Assembly: GCA_964035575.1 (NCBI GenBank) | Contig: OZ037896.1 | Location: 558,001 to 622,000 of the forward strand | DNA: 64,000 nucleotides | Direction of reading: 5' to 3' | DNA from: Rhynchopus sp. YZ270_cl-10 | Taxonomy: Eukaryota > Euglenozoa > Diplonemea > Diplonemida > Diplonemidae | Part shown: positions 50,701 to 60,000 of the stretch, piece by piece | How the letters are laid out: every line of letters starts with the position of its first letter | Numbering within the stretch: position 1 is the stretch's first letter | Position numbers and translations under genes: made by a program | The notes under the pieces: model-generated | Databases searched by the model: none | Seen by the model: only the letters and a program-made list of their open reading frames with translations | What the model was told of the DNA's origin: nothing

Positions 50701-53700
50701 CTACAACGCCACACCCCCCTCCACTGGATGCCCCAACAGTGGATTCGGAGTCACCGGGGGCGCTACTACTGCTGCATCGTCCTCCCAACCGAGCCCTGGG
50801 TCCATCAAAAAGGGTTGACTGGCATTGGAACTGACATGCGTCACCGCATCAAGCTGGCTGGACGAAAGGTCATGCGCTTCCAGAGGCCCCCCCAAGGACC
50901 ACGTCGCATCGCCGCCCCCTTTGGCCTTCTTCTTCCCCTTCTTGCTTTTCGACCTCTTCTTTTTGCTGCTCTTTTTGGACTTCTTTTTTGACGACTTTCT
51001 TTTGCTACTGGTCCTGCTTGCGGTTCTGGGGGTGTCTGGGCCTTCTAGGGGGGAACCTAATAATGCGGTCTTGGCAGGAGGGGTGGAGAGACCATGAATC
51101 GGCGTCGTTGCGTACGAAGGGTTGCTGTACGGGTAGTCGTAAGGGGAAGGTGCAGGACGACGTTTTAGACGACGGTTCTTATCATCGAGAGAGCGGAGCT
51201 CGGTTTGAAGACGTTGTACTTCTGTTCCGTATTGTGTCTGCATCGCCTGCGAGGTAGAGGAGGTAGCCGCCCGCACCTCCTTCAACTCTTTTGCTAAGGA
51301 TTCCGTATTTTTGCGCAGATCCGTCACAGTATCCGCAGTTTTCTCCATCGTCTTCTCCATCGATTTTATGGATCCCGCGATAACATCGATTTTGTCTAAA
51401 GGGTATGATTGCAGTTTTGAAAGGCTAGTTTCAATGCCTCGGGTACGTGAAGTAACCTGGCTTGCCCAGCGTTCTCCAATGCGGATGGCGTGCGAACGGA
51501 TGGCCTGTTTGCGACTCGCTTTGCGGAAGATTTGGTCAAGCGAGGCTGTGCAGAGCACCCCATCTGGACCTCCTATACGGTCACGAAGCGCTTCGGCACT
51601 GATATACTCTGGTGCAGTGTCGTCAGAGAAGAACCACTCTTTGAGAATGAGGACGGCCTGGACCCGCGAGCTCAGATAGTTCTCTTCGCGTCCATAGTCG
51701 ACGTCGTCCTCCTCCACGAGGTAGTACAAATGCTTGGACCGCAGCTTCAACCACCACCGTTTCAGCTCCCCCATTAACACCATGATATCCCACCGCGACT
51801 CTTCAGTTCGCTGTTCTTGAATAGCAGAGTAGGTCACTACGAGCACCGCAATCACCATATTCAAAATCAAAATCCACGTAAAAATGAAGAATGCAGTAAA
51901 ATACACGGCACTAAAAAACTCATGAATATGCGCCATCTGCGCATAATCCTCTATAGAACCGTCCACCAGCGCGCGGGAGAGCGTTCCAGAGGTTTTTAAT
52001 ACATCACGAAATGCGTCGATTTCATGTCCATAAAGGACGTGGCCTCCTAAAGAGAATCCGAGGAGGACGATGAGAAAGATCATGCCGAGGGAGACGAGGG
52101 GGGTGAGGGCGAGCTTGACGGAGTCGGTGAAGGTGGTGACGCGCTCGTTGTATTGTACGAAGGAGAAGAGGCGGAGCCAGCTCATGCACATGGTGGCGGA
52201 GAGGAACGTGAAGCAGCGGTGGTAGAGCACTGAGTAGTCGCATAGGTACTGCATCATTGCCTTCTCAGAGTCGCCGCCGTAGTCGGCGTTTTTCTCCAGG
52301 AAGTAGTCTTCTCCCAGACCGAAGGACGCCACCCACAGTCGTATCCGGTAGTAGTAATAAAACCCCGAAGTTAGAAGAAACACAAAAATAAATGTGTTCC
52401 AATTCCCAATAGTAAAGTACCCCTGCAAATTGAGCTCCTGCTCCTGCTTCACCGAAACGACAAGAAAAATGGCGTCGCGGACCAGAAACAGCAAAATGAG
52501 AATGTCCAAAATCAAGATAAAATAGTCCTTCGCAGTGTCCAAAGAGAAGAGGGAAAACGCGGTGGAGCGGAGTGCCTGCAGCCAAATACCGCTTTCGGTG
52601 ACTTCAACAACGAGATCGACGTAGATGAAGGTGGAGTCGGCTTGGTTGAAGGTTATCATGCCGACGCTGAGTGCGCGGGTTTGCTCATCAATGAAGTTGT
52701 TTTGTTGCAGCCCCGCAACCTCCGACAAAATCTGAATTTTCTGTTGCGAATAATCAAACAAAACTGTGAAGCACTCCCCCAACTCATCATACGTATACAA
52801 TGCACCATCCACACCTATCGCGCTAAATGGGAAAGGAATGTCTTGGTTTGACTGATATACATTGCCTATCCCAAATGAAGCGGATGAAAGCAACGAAGAC
52901 GAGTATGCAGGAACGCACGTTGCTGCGAATTGTCGTGCCTTTGGTGATAAAGCTCGAAGGGCCTGAGTATGGACACAGCCTGACTCAGAGAGTACTCTCC
53001 ATTGTCGGAGAAACAGATAGCCTAAGTTGATATTGTTGGATTGCTGTTGAGAGGCGGCTGTTAGCGCAATGTCGTCCCACACCTTCTCGACGGCAGCCTG
53101 CAGCCAGTCATAATATCGTTGTCTCGAGTCTATCAGAAAAAACAGATCGTCTCCATTCCCGCTAGAAGCTTTGTCGGCTAAAAGACGTCGTCTGACTCCT
53201 AAATTATGGTGGTAAACCGTTCCCTTTGTCCCTTCAAACCGTGTCAACGCAGAAACCGTAACCAATGAAATCATAAAAAGCAAATAAATCGGTAGTGTTC
53301 GATACAGCCGCATCTTCTTTATCTCGCGAACCAAATACTGGAGGATGCTGAGGACCGGGATTTCTTCTTCGGTTCGGTGAGAGAGAGAGGCCTGTTTTGC
53401 TCTGATTCTTGCTTTTAAATCTTCGTCTTTTTCTCGGTTTGTTTGCCACCCTCGGAGCTGCTCCGAAATGTCTTTAACGAGCGACACTCCATCCTCTTTA
53501 TCATCTGGCAATGAATGATCTGAGTCGTCATCCCCGGATTTCTTCTCTTTGTCTTCCCCTTTTTCGTCCCTCTTCTGCAAAAGAGATGCGAACAAATCGC
53601 TTATCTGATGCGACTGCTGTCTATCCGCCCCAACCCCTCCTAGCTGTATAACCGCTTCCTCTTCTTTGTCTTTTTCTTTATCATCTTTCTTATAAAAGCT

Positions 53701-53973
53701 TCCAACAAGGTTAGTAAGGCGCCCGCTTCTGTCTAGGGGTGCAGGGTCCTCCTTTTGGGTGGGGTTCGGTTGTATAGAAACCGAAGGTGCGGAGGGAATG
53801 CGTGGGTCGTGTACCACACCGTCTACTTGAAGGGAGGTGTTTGGAGGTGAAGTAGTAGGGGGGGTGGACTGCCCCGACCCGTCCGGCTTCGCACCTAACC
53901 AAGAAGGAAACCTAGACCGATCCTTGGCCCGCAGGGCTCCCTTAGCGAGGAGTGGCTGGACGCCTTGAGACAT
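50701..53973 (-). CDS. Polycystin (PKD2/TRPP)-like cation channel
   Basis: 1090 residues from MSQGVQPLLA at 53973; upstream in-frame sequence is AT/pyrimidine-rich leader. The N-terminal 220 residues are charged and disordered. S1 is at about 225-247 (TLPIYLLFMISLVTVSAL). The large polycystin extracellular domain follows (250-475). S2 is at about 480-505, S3 525-545, S4 578-608 (FLSATMCMSWLRLFSFVQYN), S5 618-645, a pore helix near 650-670 (FRDVLKTSGTLSRALVDGS) and S6 683-718 (ILILNMVIAVLVVTYSAI). The cytosolic part has a coiled-coil-prone region and a strongly basic Lys/Ser tail (990-1022). No EF-hand was recognised. In other flagellates such channels sit in ciliary or plasma membranes; location here is inference. 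Confidence 0.9.
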   Translation of the reverse strand: MSQGVQPLLAKGALRAKDRSRFPSWLGAKPDGSGQSTPPTTSPPNTSLQVDGVVHDPRIPSAPSVSIQPNPTQKEDPAPLDRSGRLTNLVGSFYKKDDKEKDKEEEAVIQLGGVGADRQQSHQISDLFASLLQKRDEKGEDKEKKSGDDDSDHSLPDDKEDGVSLVKDISEQLRGWQTNREKDEDLKARIRAKQASLSHRTEEEIPVLSILQYLVREIKKMRLYRTLPIYLLFMISLVTVSALTRFEGTKGTVYHHNLGVRRRLLADKASSGNGDDLFFLIDSRQRYYDWLQAAVEKVWDDIALTAASQQQSNNINLGYLFLRQWRVLSESGCVHTQALRALSPKARQFAATCVPAYSSSLLSSASFGIGNVYQSNQDIPFPFSAIGVDGALYTYDELGECFTVLFDYSQQKIQILSEVAGLQQNNFIDEQTRALSVGMITFNQADSTFIYVDLVVEVTESGIWLQALRSTAFSLFSLDTAKDYFILILDILILLFLVRDAIFLVVSVKQEQELNLQGYFTIGNWNTFIFVFLLTSGFYYYYRIRLWVASFGLGEDYFLEKNADYGGDSEKAMMQYLCDYSVLYHRCFTFLSATMCMSWLRLFSFVQYNERVTTFTDSVKLALTPLVSLGMIFLIVLLGFSLGGHVLYGHEIDAFRDVLKTSGTLSRALVDGSIEDYAQMAHIHEFFSAVYFTAFFIFTWILILNMVIAVLVVTYSAIQEQRTEESRWDIMVLMGELKRWWLKLRSKHLYYLVEEDDVDYGREENYLSSRVQAVLILKEWFFSDDTAPEYISAEALRDRIGGPDGVLCTASLDQIFRKASRKQAIRSHAIRIGERWASQVTSRTRGIETSLSKLQSYPLDKIDVIAGSIKSMEKTMEKTADTVTDLRKNTESLAKELKEVRAATSSTSQAMQTQYGTEVQRLQTELRSLDDKNRRLKRRPAPSPYDYPYSNPSYATTPIHGLSTPPAKTALLGSPLEGPDTPRTASRTSSKRKSSKKKSKKSSKKKRSKSKKGKKKAKGGGDATWSLGGPLEAHDLSSSQLDAVTHVSSNASQPFLMDPGLGWEDDAAVVAPPVTPNPLLGHPVEGGVAL

Positions 53974-54934
53974 CTTTTGGTTTTTTTTGCTAAAGTTAAG
54001 CTTTCGTCTACGACATGGTTGTTGTGTATAAATTATAAAAAGTGGGGATTTTTCTGGAGTTGCGTAAGCTGGGGAGCGGGGGTGAGTGTGTATAGGAGGG
54101 GGAAAAGGAGGGAAGGGAAGGAAATAAAATGCGATAAAGACATTCTGTTTTTGACACATAAAAAAGACGAGTGAGCACGAAAATAGAAATGGACACATTA
54201 GTTATGGACATGGCACATTGCATTTCTTTTTGAAAAACCTGAATTGAAAAAAATGTTGGGGGAGTAGTGTTGACACAATGTTAGTGCAAATATCCCCTTT
54301 TTTCCTTTGCCCCTTTTTTGTGTGCGGGAAGAGGAGAGACAGGGGATGAACCTTGCGAGTATCACTCCAAATAAGAAGTGAGGCTGATGACGTACGCAGA
54401 CGTGCAGACCTCCGTTTTTTTCGTACAGTTATCCCCCCTCTCGGCGACACAAAAAAAAAGGGGGGCACATAAATGAATTGAATGAAAATGAATTTGTTTC
54501 ATATACTAACTATTCTACTGAATAGATGGTATAATGAATTTGAAAAAAACCTCTTACAACGTTACGACGCTGTCAGTCCACACGCAAAAAAAAAAACTGT
54601 TCCCCCTATAGCGGAAAGATGAGTACCAGAGTACAAAAAAATTTTTTTTGAAGTTATTGATGCAGGCACCTCCGACTGACCCACGCACGATGCCAGCCAG
54701 CATGAAAGCACAAAGTACCCTGCAGCCAATCGTTGCTTTTGTTGTTTTTGTTGATCGCATCCAATCCGGGAAAAAAAAAAATCTCCCTCTCTCGTTTTCG
54801 TGGATACCGTTACATCCTCCTCCCACCTCCCACCACCTCCACTCATCAGGTAACAAACGGGGATCATCATTGGATACCCATTTTAAAAAAACCTGGCCCT
54901 TTCCCACCTTTCCTCCCTTTTTTTAATTTAACCT
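53974..54934. other. Spacer with one repeat module
   Basis: One CCTCCGACTGACCC...GATGAAAGCACAAAGTACCCTG module (54654-54726). Otherwise A/T and T/C runs; no gene. Confidence 0.55.
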
Positions 54935-55951
54935 TCAAAGCTTCGGCATATCTGCGACAATTTTGTCGACCTTGGTCACTGTCTTCGCGGGGACCAGGAA
55001 TGCCACGTATTCAATCTCCTCTGGGCTGACATCGTAGTGGTAGTGGCCAGCCTCCTTGTTGTCCTGCGTGAAGAAGTGTGTATGGTCCAGACGGTACTGC
55101 CCATGCTCTTTGGGGAGCCCGGCACCTTGGTGGTTCATCAGGGTAGTCGCACCGACAAGCTTGTTGTCAGAGTAGTAGAAACACTCTGCCCATCCTCCCA
55201 TATCAGGGAACGATTTGCCGGGTTTGGCGCCGGCAGGGGGGAAGTAGGGGGGCATAACGTGAGTCACTGTGCGTCCTTTGAGAACCAGAACGACGCCTCC
55301 ATACACAACGTGTTTTGTCATCTGCGGGTATTTCTCTGCCAGCGCAGTGCGGAGGATCCGAATGAACTCTTGGTCGTGCGGGTCTTCACTCCAGTTACGC
55401 TCCGCACGGCGGAACCGCGCGCTGACCTGGATCACCTCCTCCGCAGGCTTCCCCTCTGTGAACAGAAGGTTTCCGATGCACCCCACCTGGCCTCGGTTGT
55501 CCGCCATACGCACTGTGTACGGTTTGGGGAGTTGGTTCATGTCGGTGACGTACGCTACGCGGGAGAGGTTGGTGGTGACCTCGCTGTTTTGGAGGATTGC
55601 GTTTCCAGTCCATTCGGAGTTGACCCCAAACTCTGCGGTGCTCCCAGCGCCCGACCCTACGACAAACGAATCAGGTCTGCCCATGATAGTGGACACCTCT
55701 CCCAGGGTGTAGACGTCATGCTGTCTGTCTGGGTTGAACATAGCGTTGTGGATGGTCCCGCACTCAGCATAGTGCGCTTCCCCACCAAGCCCTGCTGCAG
55801 CCAGACCAAAGTCACGCAGGTCTGGGCACGCCACAGCACGCACGTCGCATTCCTTGTAGTTCCGTGCAAGTGCCTCCTTAAAAACCCCACACACCTCGTC
55901 TGTCGGAGGCACAAAAAGGGTCTCCTTGTTTACAATGGTTTTGCGCGGCAT
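54935..55951 (-). CDS. C11orf54/PTD012-type zinc ester hydrolase (DUF1907)
   Basis: 338 residues from MPRKTIVNKE at 55951. Family features are strong: CPDLRDFGLAAAGLGG near the start, VGSGAGSTAEFGVNSE, and the zinc site DHTHFFTQDNKEAGHYHYD near the C-terminus, where three histidines bind zinc in the human protein. GGWAECFYYSDNKLVGATTL and VTHVMPPYFPP are also typical. The human enzyme hydrolyses small esters in vitro; the physiological substrate is unclear. Length matches the family (about 315). The start lies 14 nt after a CACCCCCTCAG acceptor. Looks intact. Confidence 0.94.
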   Translation of the reverse strand: MPRKTIVNKETLFVPPTDEVCGVFKEALARNYKECDVRAVACPDLRDFGLAAAGLGGEAHYAECGTIHNAMFNPDRQHDVYTLGEVSTIMGRPDSFVVGSGAGSTAEFGVNSEWTGNAILQNSEVTTNLSRVAYVTDMNQLPKPYTVRMADNRGQVGCIGNLLFTEGKPAEEVIQVSARFRRAERNWSEDPHDQEFIRILRTALAEKYPQMTKHVVYGGVVLVLKGRTVTHVMPPYFPPAGAKPGKSFPDMGGWAECFYYSDNKLVGATTLMNHQGAGLPKEHGQYRLDHTHFFTQDNKEAGHYHYDVSPEEIEYVAFLVPAKTVTKVDKIVADMPKL

Positions 55952-56676
55952 TTTCAGTTTTTTTCTGAGGGGGTGAATGTGGATTTTGAAATGAGAAAAA
56001 AACAAAGGGGTTGGGTAAGAGGGGGATTTTGTAGGTTTCGTTTTGAAGAGGGGTGGTCCCCTGGGGTGTGTTCGAGTTACTTTGGTTACTAAGTAAATAT
56101 ATTTTTTTTGACGTGGTGATCATGCAAATTTTACGCAATCTCAAAAAAAAAGGTGCGTATTGCAGGATGTGTCGGTCGATACCCCATAAAAGCCATCCCA
56201 AAAAACAAAAGAAAAAAAATAAATAAAAATACACAAACATCTCACCTCACCTTGCTTTTGGTTAGGGGAGAGATCGGAGATGCTTCGCGGATTGTGACTT
56301 TTTTTTGATACTATTGTTATGTTATTTTGGGAAATTTGTTGGATTGGAGTGTAGCTGCCATCAAGGCAGTCTTCACTTTTTTTGAGGAACCGCTGCGTGG
56401 AGCTCACACGAAAAAATAAAGTGAAGCTGTCTACACGTTATCAAATTATTCAGAAAAGGGTGTATCAGATGAACCCAAAGCCTCTTTTGTGCTTAGCCAC
56501 CTTGACCACAAAAATCATTCTCGCACAGCAACAGCTGTGAACCTGAAACAAAGTGAAGCTATTAATGCAGGCACCTCCGACTGACCCACGATGCCAGCTG
56601 GATGAAAGCACAAAAGACATCCCGTTCGTCAGCGGTGTTACGTAAAAGCATTTTGAAGAGTCGAACTCAAGGGTAA

Positions 56677-56720
<44 letters not shown>

Positions 56721-57010
56721 GTTAGTGGGTGAACACTCCAACCCTTAGGCAATTCTGCTTGTCTTTCTCGGGTGTCTCTTCACTACAATACAACTCATTT
56801 TTTTCAAGAAAAAAGTTGTGTTAGTGAAAAACACCTCACCGTACAGGGCATCTCATCCGGTCGAGCCCCTGATTAGGCAATGCACACAAAAAAACCCCCC
56901 ATCCCCTCATCATCCCTAAGAAAAATTAAAAGAGAATTTTTTTTTGCGAAGGAAGAGTCTTCGTCTGCCCATTTTGAAAATCTTAAACCAGTTTAAAAAA
57001 AAGAAAAATA
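55952..57010. other. Spacer with two repeat modules
   Basis: AAAGCCTCTTTTGTGCTTAG (56478-56497) and a GCACCTCCGACTGACCCACG module (56562-56612). A GTGAAAAACACCTCACCGTA relative lies at 56823-56842. No gene. Confidence 0.55.
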
Positions 57011-60000
57011 TCACGACGCAAAGACAGAGATCATATCCCCCTCCTTTAACCCTTGCAGAGAGAGAAGACAGCGTCTGCGGGTTTCGTAGACAAGCTTTGT
57101 GGGTGTACGGCGTGCAAGGTTGAGATTGTCCTCAAATGGGTCGCGGATTGCACAGGCATGATCTGCCCAGTCTAGGGAGGTTTTTGTCACCACTGCGCTT
57201 GGGTCGCGCATGCACACCACCTCCGCCTCCCAATCAAATACCACATAAAACCGCAAAAACGCCTCAAAAAGCGCCACCACCTCCGCCACCTCCCCTCCCT
57301 CCGCAACCTTTTCAAACCCTCTCGGAACCTTCGGTACCTTAGCAGAGTGCTCCTCCAGCCAGGCCTCACCCCTTCCTTCTAATACAATGCACTTCGACGG
57401 ATCCAACCGCCCTGTCCTCGCGAGAAACACCACTACCATAATCTGCAGGATATACGGGGTGAACTTCCCGACCTCTCCGGACCTGATATTTGCGTAGACC
57501 CCCCACCGCTTCACCACCAACAGCAACGATCGGAGAGGCGCATAATTGTGTAGATACTGCGCAAAGAGATGCGTATTAGAACACCCCAGGTGGCGTACCG
57601 TTAAATCCACCGGAACACCTTGAGACTGCGCACGAACCACCGGAACCCTTGCATCCAGCACCTCCTCTGTACGAGAGATAACCCCCTTGGTGCGCAGACT
57701 ATCCGCAATGCTGAGAAGATACATGCCTTCCCCTTCTTTGCATCTGACATATTCTGTGTACGAAGGCACGACACGTCCTAGCTGCGACATTTGCGCGAAG
57801 GTGCTGTCTCCAAACCCGGGCAGGCTTTTAAGCTTAACACAAAAATCGATGTCATATTTCTCCGGATCAGCAAGACCAAGAACCGCACTGCCAAAGGTAT
57901 GCACCCCCTCAACAGAATGTTCTGCTTCGAAGTATTGGTGTAGGTCAATCTTATGAGCTTCGAGAGCGCTCTGCACTGAGGCAACCTTATTGATCACAGC
58001 AACATCACTTCGTGCGATATACTCCAAAAACGAAGAAATCGCTGATATCGTTGCATCCCCCGCCGTTACCGGGCCGGTCTCGAGGAGAAGCGCTGGAATA
58101 TCAATCTCAATATGTTTCGTCGTCTCCCAGGCACAGCGTTGGTGGGTCGCCCCATTTACGATCCCTTTTGCATGAAGTTTATGCCACGCAGACACCGTAC
58201 TTTGAGTCCCTTTGTTATGCAAAAACGTTGCTGTCGCCATAGGTACCGTCGAAGTAACAAAGTGTTGAAACGAAGGTGGAGGAGACGATCCAACAGATTG
58301 CCTGGTATGCCCCGCATTGCGAAGTCTCCTCAACGCTTCGCAACATACCACATCACCACCGCGCCCGGTTTTCGAGGAGGACATTTTCACTGTCTGCGCC
58401 GCTTTCCCAACGTCATTCATAAACCTAAAATTCGCGAAGGATTTAAGAAGAAACCTTGTCTCCACCCCTCCTTCGCTATACCGCGCTGTGGCGGTCCCTG
58501 GAGCACAGCTGTGACAATCCTGGAGTTCTACAACATAAAACACCTTTCGGCCAATCTCTACAGGATCGAGCCGTTCTGCGCCAAGCGCTGGTGCAATGTA
58601 TTCATCCGCTATATCTCTAAGCGCGCACTGCAACCGCAACAACCTTCGTACCGCTTTGAGAACCGCATTCCGCCATAATCCTTCTAAAGCCGCTTCAATC
58701 TCCGATTCAGGTGTTTTCACTGCTTCAAGGCGGGAACGGAGACCCGAAAATGCTTCGGTAAATTCAGCGCATTCTGTGTGCGTCGCGAGAACCCTAGAAT
58801 TTGGTAGGGCCCATAACCCCGTCGCATACTGTGCAACAAGGCGAGAACAATATAAATGTTCAAATCCCCCTTTTGGGTGTCGTTTTGTTCCCTTTGATGC
58901 AGCAGGGTTTTCGATGAGGTGTGAAATATGGTCGGTTCCTTCGAAAAGCGCGATGCCGTGGTGTTGGTGGCGGAGAATCAAATAGACCTCCTTTTTGCCG
59001 TAGGTTCTTCCGATGTTTACTGCGTGGCGTGGGGGGTTTTTTGCTTCATTTTTTGCTTCATTTCGCGCAATTTTGCATGGATGTGGTGCAGTCTCCTCTG
59101 ATTTCGTATCGTTTACTCCTTTCCCCTTTTTCTTCAAACTCCGTTTTACACGATACGATTTTGCATTTGGTTCAGATTCCTTCAAATACATTGCCGTAAA
59201 ATGCGCCTTCGCTCTCTTATAAATCCCTCCTTCCCAATACAGCTTGCGACATCCTCCACACCGCCAGAGTTTTTTGTGGGTTTTCCAGACCGATTCTTCA
59301 ACCTCATCTTTAATGTTTTCTGCGATTTCACGAACCCATTCATTGGAATTGCAGACACAGCAGCGTTTTTGGAGGTCATTTCTGGTTGGTTTGATGTTAA
59401 AGAGGGAAAGAATCTCTTTTGTTTGGATTTGCGCAATGTCTGACGATAAGCGGACCCATTCAATATGGTTCATCCCACCATCTTGCAGACGCTTTGGAAG
59501 CTGTTTTGAATTGCGGAGGAGTAGAATTCTTGATTCATTTTCGGCTTGGTCGACCATAGCAGAGAGTTTGTTGTTTGGGGTGACTACAGTGTCGATTCCC
59601 ATACCGCGAAGCTGTTTGCATAGTTTGTTTAGGTCGTGAGGAAGGATAAATTTGTGGTCGGTTTGCTCCTGTTCTAATGGGGTAAACTGCGGCGGAATAT
59701 CCATTCCCTCAAAATGCAAAAACTCCGCACTCACCTTCTCCACCAACCCGCTTGCAGCGCTCCTCACATTTGACATCAACGTTGCGTTATCAAATGCCTC
59801 CATCCCTACCTCTCTTATACGATACTCCCTCCCATCTCTTTGCATGGTATACAATACAATATGCGGGGGTACCACCGTTGTTTCACTTCGCAGAAGAGGG
59901 AACGCAAAAACAATGTTTTTTGCAGGGAGGATTGTACATTCTGGAGGATCCTTCGCAGGGCGTTCGGATTTCTCAGAGGATTCGGAGGAGGAAGAAGATG

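Noticed and set aside
55037-56092. 351-residue plus-strand frame
   Set aside because: Antisense to the C11orf54-like gene, whose minus-strand frame carries the zinc-site histidines.
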